NCBI RefSeq assembly: GCF_004761875.1
Contig: NZ_SJEY01000001.1
Coordinates: forward strand, 434,001 to 498,000
Origin: Roseovarius aestuariivivens
GTDB taxonomy: Bacteria > Pseudomonadota > Alphaproteobacteria > Rhodobacterales > Rhodobacteraceae
Length of the DNA stretch: 64,000 bases
Reading direction: 5' to 3'
Shown here: positions 1 to 8,473 of the stretch, piece by piece
How the letters are laid out: each line of letters starts with the position of its first letter
Position numbering within the stretch: position 1 is the first letter of the stretch
Position numbers and translations under genes: made by a program
The notes under the pieces: model-generated
The model's database searches: none
Told to the model about the DNA's origin: nothing
What the model saw: only the letters and a program-made list of their open reading frames with translations

Positions 1-1
1 C

Positions 2-481
2 GACGCGCTGGCTGGTGCGGGCGTGGATATTCCCGGGCGTGACCGGGCCGCGATGCGCCGGCTGGCGCGCGCCCATGCAGAGCGTCTGCCGCAGGCGTTC
101 CACAGTCTGGGCGCGCTTCTGCGATGGGCCGAAAGCGGTGGGGCCTGGCCCGAGATCGGATCGGATGATCCGGCCTATTTCTATACCCTGCGGGCCGCCG
201 CGCATCCTGATGCGGATCTTGTGAATCGGCTTCTGGCCGAGCTTGCGCCGATGGATTTCCGACAGCTTTTCATCTGTCACAAAGAGAGCTTCTATGACGC
301 CTATGCAGGCTGGCCCGAGGCGAAGAAGGCCTATGCCGTCGATCTTCTGGTCAATGAATACCAGGTGGACAAGCTGGGGCTGCGCGAGGCACTCTTTGGG
401 CGTGAGGCGCCGATGGCCGCTCCGGATCCCGTGGCGCCGCGCATGGGGCCTTGGGGGCCGGTGGTGCCGGCGGCTGGCTGA
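2..481 (+). CDS. 3' part of a protein of unknown function
   Basis: The frame is open from the first bases of the window and stops with TGA at 479-481, so the gene starts upstream and only about 159 C-terminal residues are visible. An internal GTG at 23 could be misread as a start but has no ribosome binding site. No signal peptide or membrane helix is present; the tail is Pro/Gly/Ala-rich (ending PVVPAAG). I do not recognise the family. The next gene begins 16 bp downstream on the same strand, so the two may be co-transcribed. Confidence 0.7.
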   Translation, partial: DALAGAGVDIPGRDRAAMRRLARAHAERLPQAFHSLGALLRWAESGGAWPEIGSDDPAYFYTLRAAAHPDADLVNRLLAELAPMDFRQLFICHKESFYDAYAGWPEAKKAYAVDLLVNEYQVDKLGLREALFGREAPMAAPDPVAPRMGPWGPVVPAAG

Positions 482-497
482 GTGAGGAAACGGACCG

Positions 498-764
498 ATG
501 GCAGCACTGGCGCGCCTTGTGATCGTGGGCTTCGTCGTTCTGACGGTGATCTACATTTCGCTTTCGCTGTATTCGCGCGCGGTGCGGCGCGGCAAGCTGG
601 AAACCTGGTGGGAGGAAGAGGGCCGGCCCGGCGACCGGGACACGTATGTCCGGGAAGGCCTGCAAGACTACGATCACTCCCTGCGCCGCAAGCTTATCCT
701 AGGGGTTTACGTGGTGCCCTGTCTGGTGGTCGGCGTGATCATCTATTTCGTCAATTTTCACTGA
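498..764 (+). CDS. small two-helix membrane protein, function unknown
   Basis: 88 residues. Hydrophobic segments at about residues 5-25 and 66-86 flank a charged middle part (WWEEEGRPGDRD), which predicts an inner-membrane hairpin. The ATG follows a GAGGAAACGG ribosome binding site. It lies 16 bp behind the preceding gene. No enzymatic motif can be seen, and I do not assign a function. Confidence 0.75.
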   Translation: MAALARLVIVGFVVLTVIYISLSLYSRAVRRGKLETWWEEEGRPGDRDTYVREGLQDYDHSLRRKLILGVYVVPCLVVGVIIYFVNFH

Positions 765-776
765 GCGCGCGATGCA

Positions 777-1664
777 TCAGGCGGCCCCGCTGCGGCGGCC
801 TTCTGAGGTCACGCTGAGACTGTCGCGCACCCAAGACGGCAATTCCAGCGGATAGGCCGGGTCGGGCGCGTAAGAGAGCACCTGATCGCGCAGTTTCTTG
901 ACCAGCCGCCAGCGTTCGGATTGGCCGCGCATGGAAATCTGGCGCAATGCCTCGACCTGATTGGCGTCCAGCTGTGGGCGGGGATCGGTCTTGGTGAGGA
1001 CGAAGGCGGCAGGATCCGCGCCGAGATCGCGCAGAAAGGTGCGCAGGTAGGTTTCAGCACCGAGCTTGATCCTCTCGAAGGCCCGCATGTTCAGATCGAG
1101 CGCGGGATCGACCGCCTGCAGACGGTCCCGCAGGCTGGCGAAGTCGATGGCGTTGAAATTGACCGCCCGGCAAAAGGCGGCGAGATCGAGATTGAGTTGA
1201 GCGCTGCGGATCGCTTCGGAATAGAGGCTGACAATATAGGTTTCGGGACGGCGCGAAAACATCAGCAGGCGCGTGTGTGCGGCCGGCAAACCGGAGGTGA
1301 TAAGGCGAAGCGCCGCGGGCGCTTGCGTGTAAAAGCCGGGATTGTCGATCCCCCATGCGAGCGCCTGATGCATGGATGGCCCGAGCAGATCCGGCTCGGA
1401 TATCAGAACCGTGGTGGCGCCTGCAGCCTCGGCCCGGCGGGTGATCTTGCTGTTGATTGCGGCCAACGCGTCGGGTTCCGGTATGGCCCGGGCCGGGTGG
1501 TAGAGCCGGTTGACCGTCTTGCGCGCCCGTTGCAGCGCAACGGGCATCTCCTCGTTGACGTAGAACACGCCTTGAGCGCGCAGGATATCGAGATTGGCCG
1601 CCAGGTTGCCCTGAAGGAAGCCGGACGCCGTTTTATGCGCGCCCAGATGGAACACGTATTGCAT
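777..1664 (-). CDS. sulfotransferase-like P-loop protein
   Basis: 295 residues. The N-terminus (FHLGAHKTASGFLQGNL) matches the 5'-phosphosulfate-binding loop of PAPS-dependent sulfotransferases and related roseobacter proteins, where HxGxHKTGTTxLQ is usual; here TG is replaced by AS. A later FSRRPETYIVSLYSEA block resembles the 3'-phosphate-binding region. Without identifiable catalytic residues beyond the loop the acceptor cannot be named, although carbohydrate or surface-glycan sulfation is the usual context. It is transcribed convergently with the small membrane protein gene (12 bp apart). The family is fairly sure, the activity is not. Confidence 0.72.
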   Translation of the reverse strand: MQYVFHLGAHKTASGFLQGNLAANLDILRAQGVFYVNEEMPVALQRARKTVNRLYHPARAIPEPDALAAINSKITRRAEAAGATTVLISEPDLLGPSMHQALAWGIDNPGFYTQAPAALRLITSGLPAAHTRLLMFSRRPETYIVSLYSEAIRSAQLNLDLAAFCRAVNFNAIDFASLRDRLQAVDPALDLNMRAFERIKLGAETYLRTFLRDLGADPAAFVLTKTDPRPQLDANQVEALRQISMRGQSERWRLVKKLRDQVLSYAPDPAYPLELPSWVRDSLSVTSEGRRSGAA

Positions 1665-1788
1665 GAAGACTGCTCGCTGCCGTTGTATTTATTATCTTTT
1701 GCCGGAAAGATACCGCACGGCGCACGATCTGGCAACAAAAGCCGGACCGGCGGGGCAGATTGGCAGCGTAAATCACGGGGCGGATCAG

Positions 1789-1872
1789 TGGTGGGCGACC
1801 TAGGAATCGAACCTAGCGTGCGTCTCCGCGAGGGAGTTACAGTCCCCTGCCACACCTTGCGGCCTGTCGCCC
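1789..1872 (-). tRNA. tRNA-Tyr (anticodon GUA)
   Basis: 84 nt class II tRNA read on the minus strand. The acceptor stem GGGCGAC pairs with GTCGCCC, followed by discriminator A and an encoded CCA. The T arm is CTAGG-TTCGATT-CCTAG. The anticodon loop CTGTAAC gives GUA, and a long variable arm (CGCGGAGACGCACG region) is present, as expected for bacterial tyrosine tRNA. Confidence 0.96.
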
Positions 1873-1977
1873 ACTGGAGGCCGTATCTAAAAGCGGGGCT
1901 GGGCTGCGTCAACCGGAAAATCGCTTGCGATTGAGGGCCGTGACGGCCATGGTCCCGGCCTTGGAACGGAGGGTCGG

Positions 1978-2763
1978 ATGGCTGCGAAAAAACCCCGCTG
2001 GGTGGTCGAGAAGGAACAGGCGAAAAAGGCCGCGGCCAACGAGACCGTGTGGCTTTTCGGCCTTCATGCGGTGCGCGACGCGCTTATGAATCCGGCGCGG
2101 GAAAAACTCCGGCTGATCGTCACGCCCAACGCGCTGGCCAAGCTTGAAGAGGCTGTGACCGCCGCCGGAATTGAACCGGATATGGCAGATCCGCGCAAAT
2201 TCTCCGCGCCGCTCGATCCCGGTTCGGTGCATCAGGGGGCTGCGCTTGAAGTAAAGCCGCTCGATTGGGGAGACATGGCGCAGATCTGTCTTGGCGACGG
2301 GGTGCGCGCCCCGCGCGTGGTTCTGCTCGACCGCGTGACCGACCCGCATAACGTGGGGGCGATCCTGCGGTCGGCCGAGGTGTTCGGCGCCCAGGCGGTG
2401 ATCGCGCCGCGTCACCATGCGGCGCCCGAGACCGGAGCCCTGGCCAAGACCGCCAGCGGCGCGCTCGAGCGTCAGCCTTATCTGCGGGTGCGCAACCTCT
2501 CGGACACGATCGGTGAGCTGCAGGCGATGGGCTATTTCGTTCTGGGACTGGCCGGGGAGGCCGATCAGACGCTGGAAGAGGCGCTTGCCGGCAAGCGCGA
2601 CCGGGCCGTGGCGCTGGTTCTTGGGGCGGAGGGCCCGGGCCTCAGACCCCGGACGCGCGAGAGCTGCGACAATTTGGTCCGCATCGGTTTTGCCGGGGCT
2701 TTCGGATCTCTCAACGTCTCAAATGCCGCCGCCGTGGCCCTATATGCATCCAGAGAGACCTAA
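1978..2763 (+). CDS. rlmB: 23S rRNA guanosine-2'-O-methyltransferase (TrmH/SpoU family)
   Basis: 261 residues. SpoU (SPOUT) class methyltransferase that methylates the ribose 2'-OH of a 23S rRNA guanosine (G2251 in E. coli numbering). An N-terminal substrate-binding part (LFGLHAVRDAL) is followed by the three SpoU motifs: motif 1 LDRVTDPHNVGAILRSAE, motif 2 LGAEGPGLR and motif 3 GSLNVSNAAAVALY, which together form the trefoil-knot SAM site. The Lys-rich N-terminus is typical of alphaproteobacterial homologues. It lies next to tRNA-Tyr, and the downstream zinc-ribbon gene starts 12 bp after its stop. Confidence 0.93.
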   Translation: MAAKKPRWVVEKEQAKKAAANETVWLFGLHAVRDALMNPAREKLRLIVTPNALAKLEEAVTAAGIEPDMADPRKFSAPLDPGSVHQGAALEVKPLDWGDMAQICLGDGVRAPRVVLLDRVTDPHNVGAILRSAEVFGAQAVIAPRHHAAPETGALAKTASGALERQPYLRVRNLSDTIGELQAMGYFVLGLAGEADQTLEEALAGKRDRAVALVLGAEGPGLRPRTRESCDNLVRIGFAGAFGSLNVSNAAAVALYASRET

Positions 2764-2775
2764 GAGGAGACCGGC

Positions 2776-3099
2776 ATGGGCCACAAGATCACCACTTGCA
2801 GCTATTGCGGCATGCGTGCCGCGCTGATCTTCGATGAAGGGTTGCATGAGTTGACCTGTCGCGCCTGCGGGGCCCCGATTCATGAGATGAAGTTCATGCC
2901 GCAAGCACCTGACAAACAGAGGAAAAAATACTCTCCGGGCGCCGCGGTGCGACAGCGTATGCGGCGCGAGGCCGAGACCGAAGTGCGTGGCGACTTGAGC
3001 CGCCATCCCGAGAGGCGGCGGCCCGTCAAGCGCCGCAAACCTCTGGCGCGAAAAATGATCGAAGAGCTGTGGGATGTGGTCGAGGACATCTTCGACTGA
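2776..3099 (+). CDS. small zinc-ribbon protein of unknown function
   Basis: 107 residues. Two CxxC pairs (CSYCG at residues 8-12 and CRACG around residue 34) make a plausible four-cysteine zinc ribbon. A strongly basic linker with many Arg/Lys follows, then an acidic C-terminal helix (ELWDVVEDIFD). This looks like a nucleic-acid- or ribosome-associated small protein, but I do not recognise the family. The start ATG follows GAGGAGACCGGC and comes 12 bp after rlmB, suggesting one transcript. Confidence 0.8.
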   Translation: MGHKITTCSYCGMRAALIFDEGLHELTCRACGAPIHEMKFMPQAPDKQRKKYSPGAAVRQRMRREAETEVRGDLSRHPERRRPVKRRKPLARKMIEELWDVVEDIFD

Positions 3100-3187
3100 C
3101 CCGCCCGGCGACGCTCACGGATCTGTGTTCACAGCCGGGCTGCAGGCTCTTTTTATCCGTCACAGTGCACCTATGTATTCTAACAGG

Positions 3188-3270
3188 AGTGCCGGTTCGG
3201 AACACCGGTGCTTCTCTTCACTGTCCCTCGTTCCGTGACTGGCGCCCGGGCATTCCCCGGGCGCTTTTTT
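3188..3270 (+). ncRNA. candidate trans-acting small RNA ending in a rho-independent terminator
   Basis: Between two plus-strand genes there is a stem-loop (GTGCCGGT at 3189-3196 pairing with ACCGGTGC at 3204-3211, with wobbles), a 30-nt unstructured pyrimidine-rich stretch (CTTCTCTTCACTGTCCCTCG), and a perfect 9-bp terminator hairpin plus T6 (3242-3270). A TATTCT at 3176-3181 could be the -10 box. This hairpin / CU-rich seed / terminator layout is that of an sRNA. The alternative is simply a 3' UTR of the zinc-ribbon gene. Confidence 0.45.
3242..3270 (+). terminator. rho-independent terminator
   Basis: GCGCCCGGG at 3242-3250 pairs perfectly with CCCGGGCGC at 3256-3264 around a 5-nt loop, followed directly by six T. 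It ends transcription from the zinc-ribbon gene and/or the candidate sRNA. Confidence 0.85.
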
Positions 3271-3299
3271 ATGCCGAGAAAAGCGGATAGGGTGCCGGC

Positions 3300-3773
3300 A
3301 TGAACGAACCATATTCCGATGCGCATCTGCGCAATATCCTCAAACGCACCCGGCGGATCGCTGTGGTGGGCGTGTCTCTCAACGAAGTGCGGCCCAGCTT
3401 TTATGTGGTGCGGTATCTCAAATTGAAGAAATTCGACGTCGTCCCGGTCAACCCGGTGCATGCGGGCAAAACCGCCTTTGGCACGACCGTCCTGGGCAGC
3501 CTGTCGGAAATCGAAGGCGGCGTCGACATGGTGGATATCTTTCGCCGGCCCGAACACGTGCCCGAGATTGTCGATGAGGCGCTGGAGTGCTTCCCGGATC
3601 TCAAGACCATTTGGATGCAGATCGGAGTCTGGCACGAGGAGGCCGCCGAAAAGGCGCGCGCACGCGGCATTGATGTGGTGATGAATCGCTGTCCCAAGAT
3701 CGAGTATCAGCGGCTGTTCGGTGAGTTGCGCATGGGCGGCTTCAATACCGGGGTGATCTCGTCAAAACTTTGA
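3300..3773 (+). CDS. CoA-binding domain protein (YccU-like)
   Basis: 157 residues. A Rossmann-fold CoA-binding domain covers most of the protein: RIAVVGVSLNEVRPSFYV is the nucleotide-binding strand-loop-helix, followed by FDVVPVNPVHAGK and VDMVDIFRRPEHVPEIVDEAL. The C-terminal DVVMNRCPKIEY is also typical of the YccU family (relatives of succinyl-CoA synthetase alpha N-domains). The physiological role of these stand-alone proteins is not established. The ATG lies 30 bp after the terminator T-run, so it has its own promoter region. Confidence 0.85.
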   Translation: MNEPYSDAHLRNILKRTRRIAVVGVSLNEVRPSFYVVRYLKLKKFDVVPVNPVHAGKTAFGTTVLGSLSEIEGGVDMVDIFRRPEHVPEIVDEALECFPDLKTIWMQIGVWHEEAAEKARARGIDVVMNRCPKIEYQRLFGELRMGGFNTGVISSKL

Positions 3774-3849
3774 CCCGAGGGGCGCGCCGGACATCAATGC
3801 GCTGCGTCAGGCCCCGTGAGATTTTCGGGACAAGAAAAACTGGGACTTG

Positions 3850-4140
3850 TCAGGTCGCCTTGATGTCGGCGGCGATGCGCATTTCCCGCAAGGGGCGCAC
3901 CCGCCGGATGGCTTCCTCGTAGATCGGATCGGCCTTGTAGGCTGCGAGCGCGGCCTCATCGGGAAATTCGGCATAGACCACGAGATCGACCTCGGTGCCG
4001 GTCAGCTTGTCGGCATAAAGGTTCTGTCCCACCTCGAAATGCGTAGCGTGTGGGATGTTGCCAAGCGTCAGAAGGCCCTCGCGGATGCGAGGCAGGTCCG
4101 CGGGATCGCGGGCAGTGAAGAAGACGATATGGCGGATCAT
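3850..4140 (-). CDS. Dabb-family (stress-responsive alpha/beta barrel) protein
   Basis: 96 residues. It begins [13 protein letters not shown], the usual first beta strand of Dabb proteins with a His in the active-cavity position, and contains VDLVVYAEFPDEAALAAYKADP before a C-terminal strand. These ferredoxin-like dimeric proteins have varied roles and the substrate is unknown. The start codon overlaps the hisE stop by 4 bp (TCATGA on the plus strand), so it is translated as the last gene of a hisF-hisE-dabb unit. Confidence 0.87.
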   Translation of the reverse strand: MIRHIVFFTARDPADLPRIREGLLTLGNIPHATHFEVGQNLYADKLTGTEVDLVVYAEFPDEAALAAYKADPIYEEAIRRVRPLREMRIAADIKAT

Positions 4141-4448
4141 GACTTGCGCGCGGCCTTTTCCTGAAGACCGGAGCGGGATTGACGGCCGGCGAGTTCCTCC
4201 ATCACGTCACCCAGCGGTACGCCGCGGCTGTGCAGCATGACGAGAAGGTGAAAAAGAACGTCCGCGGCTTCGGAGGTGAGACGCGGCGCATCCCCCTTAA
4301 CCGCCTCGATCAGGGCCTCGATCGCCTCTTCACCGAATTTTTCCGCAACCTTTTCGGGCCCCTTTGCCAAAAGGCTGGCGGTCCAGCTGCTCTCTGGGTC
4401 GGCCTGCGCACGCGCCTGCACGATCTTTTCGAGTTCTTCGAGGGTCAT
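4137..4448 (-). CDS. hisE: phosphoribosyl-ATP diphosphatase
   Basis: 103 residues. Second step of histidine synthesis: hydrolyses phosphoribosyl-ATP to phosphoribosyl-AMP. MazG-like all-alpha fold with the metal-binding [13 protein letters not shown] and [13 protein letters not shown] helices. It is stand-alone, not fused to hisI as in enterobacteria. The ATG overlaps the hisF stop by 4 bp and its own stop overlaps the Dabb start, pointing to translational coupling. Confidence 0.95.
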   Translation of the reverse strand: MTLEELEKIVQARAQADPESSWTASLLAKGPEKVAEKFGEEAIEALIEAVKGDAPRLTSEAADVLFHLLVMLHSRGVPLGDVMEELAGRQSRSGLQEKAARKS

Positions 4449-5209
4449 GCGCCCAGCCTCACGGGGATACCTGCCGCCGCCATGTGGGCTTTGGCCTCGG
4501 CGATGCTGTGATCGCCGAAATGAAAGATCGACGCCGCAAGCACCGCAGAGGCACCGCCCTTTGTGACACCTTCGACGAGGTGGTCGAGCGTGCCGACGCC
4601 GCCCGACGCGATGACCGGGATCGAGACCGCCTCGGAGATGGCGCGGGTGAGCGGCAGGTTGAAGCCCGCGCGGGTGCCGTCCCTGTCCATCGACGTCAAA
4701 AGAATCTCTCCTGCGCCCTTGGATTCGACGAGTTGCGCGAACGCGACCGCGTCGATACCGGTCGGTTTGCGCCCGCCATGGGTGAAGATCTCCCACTTGC
4801 CGGGAGCCACGGTCTTGGCGTCGATGGCCACGACGATGCATTGCGAACCGAACTGGTCCGCAGCCTCGCGCACCACGTCGGGGTTGGCCACGGCGGCAGA
4901 GTTGAACGACACCTTGTCTGCGCCGGCCAGCAGCAGCGCGCGCACATCCGCCACGGTCCGCACACCGCCGCCCACGGTTAGTGGGATGTAACATTGTTCG
5001 GCGGTGCGCGTCACCACGTCGAGCATCACGCCGCGGTTTTCATGGGTGGCATGAATGTCGAGAAAGCAAAGCTCGTCGGCACCCGCGGCGTCATAGGCGC
5101 GCGCGGCATCGACTGGATCGCCCGCATCGCGCAGGTTGACAAAATTCACGCCCTTGACGACGCGCCCGTCGGCCACGTCGAGACAGGGAATGATACGGAT
5201 CTTGAGCAT
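4445..5209 (-). CDS. hisF: imidazole glycerol phosphate synthase, cyclase subunit
   Basis: 254 residues. (beta/alpha)8 barrel that uses ammonia from HisH to form IGP and AICAR from PRFAR. The catalytic aspartates are visible in [15 protein letters not shown] (Asp at residue 11) and in [14 protein letters not shown]. Phosphate-binding motifs VGGGVRT and IASGGVG are present. Full length for the family. It is transcribed with hisE and the Dabb gene; HisH is encoded about 2 kb away on the same strand. Confidence 0.97.
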   Translation of the reverse strand: MLKIRIIPCLDVADGRVVKGVNFVNLRDAGDPVDAARAYDAAGADELCFLDIHATHENRGVMLDVVTRTAEQCYIPLTVGGGVRTVADVRALLLAGADKVSFNSAAVANPDVVREAADQFGSQCIVVAIDAKTVAPGKWEIFTHGGRKPTGIDAVAFAQLVESKGAGEILLTSMDRDGTRAGFNLPLTRAISEAVSIPVIASGGVGTLDHLVEGVTKGGASAVLAASIFHFGDHSIAEAKAHMAAAGIPVRLGA

Positions 5210-5310
5210 GGTCGTGCCGGTGTAACCTAAGTCACGGGGATGTTTATGGGCATTTGCCGCGACATGCCAGAGGATGAGATCAGGTTTGGCAAAGAGCTTG
5301 GAGATTTGCG

Positions 5311-5766
5311 ATGAAAAATCTGATTGCGGCGGGTGCCTTGGCGTTTTTGGGCGGCGCGGTCATGGCCTCGGAGGACGATATTCTGAAGGTGAAAGCGGCG
5401 GGCGACGTGCCGGCAACGATGGATGCGCTGCAAGCCGCCGTCGAGGGCGCAGGCGCCACCGTTTTTGCCCGCGTGGATCACGCGGGCGGCGCGGCCTCGG
5501 TCGAGATGGATCTTGCCCCTTCGCAACTTTTGATTTTCGGAAACCCCAAGCTGGGCACGCCGGCGATGCAGGATGACCCGCTGGCCGGGCTGTTTCTGCC
5601 GCTCAAGGTGCTGGTCTACGAGGATGCCGACGGGCAGGTCTGGCTGGCCTACGAAAACCCCAAGGAGACACTCGACGATCTGGGCGGGATCAGCGACGAC
5701 GCCGGGTACATCGCCAAGATGCAAGGCGCGTTGGGCAAGCTGACGGGAAAGGCGGCGGGCGGCTGA
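5311..5766 (+). CDS. exported DUF302 protein
   Basis: 151 residues. The N-terminal [20 protein letters not shown] is a Sec signal peptide, so the protein is predicted to be periplasmic. The mature part has the DUF302 pattern: [23 protein letters not shown], then [14 protein letters not shown] and an [22 protein letters not shown] strand pair. Function is unknown; some DUF302 proteins are linked to sulfur or stress responses. It is inserted antiparallel between hisF and hisA. RBS GGAG lies 8 nt before the ATG. Confidence 0.9.
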   Translation: MKNLIAAGALAFLGGAVMASEDDILKVKAAGDVPATMDALQAAVEGAGATVFARVDHAGGAASVEMDLAPSQLLIFGNPKLGTPAMQDDPLAGLFLPLKVLVYEDADGQVWLAYENPKETLDDLGGISDDAGYIAKMQGALGKLTGKAAGG

Positions 5767-5799
5767 ACCGGTCGCCCGAGCGCGGCGGCGTTTCTTGGG

Positions 5800-6522
5800 T
5801 CATTCCGCCAGAGCGGCGAGGGCCTTTTTCAGGTCAAGCGCGCCGTCATAAAGGGCGCGGCCGGATATTGCGCCGTTGAGAGGCGCGCCGCAGTCGCGCA
5901 GGGCGATGAGATCTTCGAGCGACGACACGCCGCCCGAGGCGATGACCGGGATCGAGACCGCCTGCGCCAGAGCCGCGGTCTCATCGATATTGGGGCCCTG
6001 CATCGCGCCGTCTCGATTGATGTCGGTGTAGATGATCGCCGCGACCCCCGCATCCTCGAAAGATTTCGCGAGATCCGTCGCCAGTACATCGGTTTCCTCT
6101 GCCCAGCCCTTGGTGGCCACGCGTCCCTCGCGCGCGTCGATACCGACGGCCACCTGACCGGGGAAGGTGCGGGCGGCCTCGCGCACGAGAGCTGGATTTT
6201 CCACCGCGACAGTCCCAAGGATCACGCGGGCCAGCCCCTTGGAGAGCCAGCGCTCGATCGTGGCCATGTCACGGATACCCCCGCCAAGCTGCGCTGGAAC
6301 ATCGCAGCGCGACAGGATCGCCTCAACCGGTGCTGCGTTGACGGGTTCTCCGGCGAAGGCGCCGTTGAGATCGACAAGGTGCAGCCACGCGCAGCCAGCG
6401 TCGACGAACTCCTTGGCTTGTGCGGCGGGGTCGTCGTTGAACACGGTCGCCTTTTCCATCTCGCCCTTGAACAGGCGTACGGCCTGTCCGTCCTTGAGAT
6501 CGATCGCGGGGTAAAGGATCAT
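5800..6522 (-). CDS. hisA: phosphoribosylformimino-AICAR isomerase
   Basis: 240 residues with the start at the ATG of MILYPAID, matching the family N-terminus; an ATG two codons upstream (6528) and a longer frame to 6579 are less likely. (beta/alpha)8 barrel that isomerises ProFAR to PRFAR. Catalytic Asp in [12 protein letters not shown] and the second Asp in [10 protein letters not shown]; phosphate sites LGGGIRD and IASGGVSS. It is separated from hisF and hisH by antiparallel exported-protein genes. Confidence 0.95.
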   Translation of the reverse strand: MILYPAIDLKDGQAVRLFKGEMEKATVFNDDPAAQAKEFVDAGCAWLHLVDLNGAFAGEPVNAAPVEAILSRCDVPAQLGGGIRDMATIERWLSKGLARVILGTVAVENPALVREAARTFPGQVAVGIDAREGRVATKGWAEETDVLATDLAKSFEDAGVAAIIYTDINRDGAMQGPNIDETAALAQAVSIPVIASGGVSSLEDLIALRDCGAPLNGAISGRALYDGALDLKKALAALAE

Positions 6523-6655
6523 CGGCATCGTTCCCTTTGCTATGGACGTGGCTTTGGCATGACGCGTGGGCATTTGCAACGCGACGTGGCGTCAGGCTTG
6601 ATCGGACCCGGCCAACCCGCACAGATGATCGCAGATATTTCAGGAGGAGAGAGAC

Positions 6656-7048
6656 ATGAAGACACCCGTTCTGGCCGCTCTGGCGGTGCTGATGAGCGCA
6701 GGCATTGCACTGGCCGCGGACCCGCTTGAGGGCTACTGGCGCACCGCGAAGGATGACAACGGCAACTCGGGCCTCGTGCATGTAAAGCCCTGCGGCGGCG
6801 GGCTCTGCGGGACTCTGGTGAAGGCCTATAACGGCCAGGGTCAGGAGATCGCGAGCGACAATATCGGCCGCCAGATCATTTCGCAGACCAAGGCGAATGG
6901 CGGCGGGGCGTATTCGGGCAAGGTCTACAGCCCGGACCGCGGCAAGACCTACAACTCGAAACTTCAGATGCAGGGCAATCTGCTCAAGGTGTCGGGCTGC
7001 GTGCTGGGAATCTGCCGCGATGGCGGCACTTGGCAGAAGGTGAAGTAA
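6656..7048 (+). CDS. exported DUF2147 protein
   Basis: 130 residues. Signal peptide [20 protein letters not shown] followed by DPLEGYWRTAKDDNG, the hallmark start of DUF2147. Four cysteines occur in two close pairs (CGGGLCG and CVLGIC), likely disulfides in the periplasm. A strong GGAGGAGAGAG ribosome binding site precedes the ATG. Function is unknown. It is antiparallel to and convergent with hisH, with a large palindrome between them. Confidence 0.9.
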   Translation: MKTPVLAALAVLMSAGIALAADPLEGYWRTAKDDNGNSGLVHVKPCGGGLCGTLVKAYNGQGQEIASDNIGRQIISQTKANGGGAYSGKVYSPDRGKTYNSKLQMQGNLLKVSGCVLGICRDGGTWQKVK

Positions 7049-7066
7049 GGCGTCAGCGTTCGACGT

Positions 7067-7133
7067 GGGGCGCGCTGAAGCACGCTCTACTATGACCGGG
7101 ATGACCTCGTAGGGCGTGCTTTAGCGCGCCCTA
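7067..7133. repeat. long inverted repeat, probable bidirectional terminator; arm related to a dispersed palindrome
   Basis: Arms 7067-7090 and 7109-7133 are complementary at 21 of 24 positions around an 18-nt loop. They sit between the convergent DUF2147 gene and hisH, and the right arm provides the hisH stop codon (TAG on the minus strand). The right arm (GTAGGGCGTGCTTTAGCGCG) resembles the palindrome at 39359-39381, so it seems to be a member of a REP-like family. Confidence 0.7.
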
Positions 7134-7769
7134 GGGGCGCCAGCTCAGGAAATTCGAGATGATCCGCAGGCCCGTGGCCTGGCTTTTTTCGGGGTGAAAC
7201 TGCGTTCCGACGATGTTGTCACGCCCCACGACCGCCGTGACCGGCTCGCCATAGTCGACTCGCGCGATCAGATGCGCAGGATCGGCCACGCGAACATGGT
7301 ACGAATGCACGAAATAGGCGTGGTCACCTGTCTTCACTCCGGCCAGAACCGGGTGCTCCCGGGTGATCTCCAGATCGTTCCATCCCATATGCGGCACTTT
7401 CATCGCGGGATCGGAGGGCGTGATCGGACCGACCGTGCCCGGAATCCAGCCGAAGCCGGGCGTGGGTGTGTATTCCAGCCCCTCATCGGCCAGCATCTGC
7501 ATGCCGATGCAGATCCCCATGAAGGGGTGACCCAACCAGATCACCGCCTCTTCCATGGCCTCGAAAAGCCCGCGGTGATCGAAAAGTTCCTTGCGGCAGG
7601 CAGGAAAAGCCCCGTCGCCCGGCAAAACAACGCGGGACGCACGGCGCACCGCGTCAGGATCCGAGGTCACGATTACCTCGCCCGCGCCGACCTCTTGCGC
7701 CATGCGCTGAAAGGCTTTCTCGGCCGAATGCAGGTTGCCGGATTCGTAATCGACGATGACCGTTGTCAT
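7131..7769 (-). CDS. hisH: imidazole glycerol phosphate synthase, glutaminase subunit
   Basis: 212 residues. Class I glutamine amidotransferase that supplies ammonia to HisF. The nucleophile Cys is in FMGICIGMQML, and the catalytic His and Glu are in VGTQFHPEKSQ. The oxyanion strand LPGDGAFP is present. The gene starts 4 bp after the hisB stop codon, so hisB-hisH form a transcription unit. Confidence 0.96.
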   Translation of the reverse strand: MTTVIVDYESGNLHSAEKAFQRMAQEVGAGEVIVTSDPDAVRRASRVVLPGDGAFPACRKELFDHRGLFEAMEEAVIWLGHPFMGICIGMQMLADEGLEYTPTPGFGWIPGTVGPITPSDPAMKVPHMGWNDLEITREHPVLAGVKTGDHAYFVHSYHVRVADPAHLIARVDYGEPVTAVVGRDNIVGTQFHPEKSQATGLRIISNFLSWRP

Positions 7770-7773
7770 GGGA

Positions 7774-8361
7774 TCAGAGGCTGCCCTTGGTCGAGGGAAT
7801 CGCGTCCGCCTTGCGTGGGTCGGTCTCGAGCGCCTCGCGCAGGGCGCGCGCTACAGACTTGAACGCGGCCTCGGCGATGTGGTGGCTGTTGATCCCAGCA
7901 AGCTGATCGACATGCAGGGTCAGGCCTGCATGAGTACTGAAGGCCTGGAAGAATTCACGCACCAGTTCGCAGTCGAACGCGCCGATTTTTGATGTGGGTA
8001 ATTCGAGCGTCCAGACCAGATAGGGCCGGCCCGAGATATCGAGCGCAGCGCGCACCAGCGCATCATCCATCGGCAAAAGGCACGCGCCATAGCGGCGGAT
8101 GCCGCGCTTGTCGCCTACGGCTTCGCGCAGGGCCTGTCCCAAGGCGATACCCACATCCTCGACCGTGTGGTGATCGTCGATGTGCAGGTCACCGTCACAG
8201 CGTACCGTCATATCGATCAGCGAGTGGCGGGCCAGCTGGTCCAGCATGTGGTCGAAAAAGCCGACGCCGGTGGCGTTTTCATAGCGTCCGGTGCCGTCGA
8301 GGTTGATCTCGACCGAGATGTCGGTCTCGGCGGTTTTTCGGGTGATCTTGGCTGTGCGCAT
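7774..8361 (-). CDS. hisB: imidazoleglycerol-phosphate dehydratase
   Basis: 195 residues with the start at [10 protein letters not shown], chosen because AGGA lies 8 nt upstream and homologues begin here; an in-frame start at 8421 would add 20 atypical residues. Mn-dependent dehydration of IGP to imidazole acetol phosphate. Metal-binding His motifs [26 protein letters not shown] and [13 protein letters not shown] are all intact. Stand-alone dehydratase without the phosphatase domain of enterobacterial HisB. Confidence 0.95.
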   Translation of the reverse strand: MRTAKITRKTAETDISVEINLDGTGRYENATGVGFFDHMLDQLARHSLIDMTVRCDGDLHIDDHHTVEDVGIALGQALREAVGDKRGIRRYGACLLPMDDALVRAALDISGRPYLVWTLELPTSKIGAFDCELVREFFQAFSTHAGLTLHVDQLAGINSHHIAEAAFKSVARALREALETDPRKADAIPSTKGSL

Positions 8362-8473
8362 GAGGGTGTCCTGCATCGGCAATTCGCGGCGACTTATAGA
8401 GACGCCGCGCGCCCGCGCCAAGGCCCGGAAACCGGGTCTTGGCGGAGGTGTGGGGCAGGGGCCTCAGCTTGGC

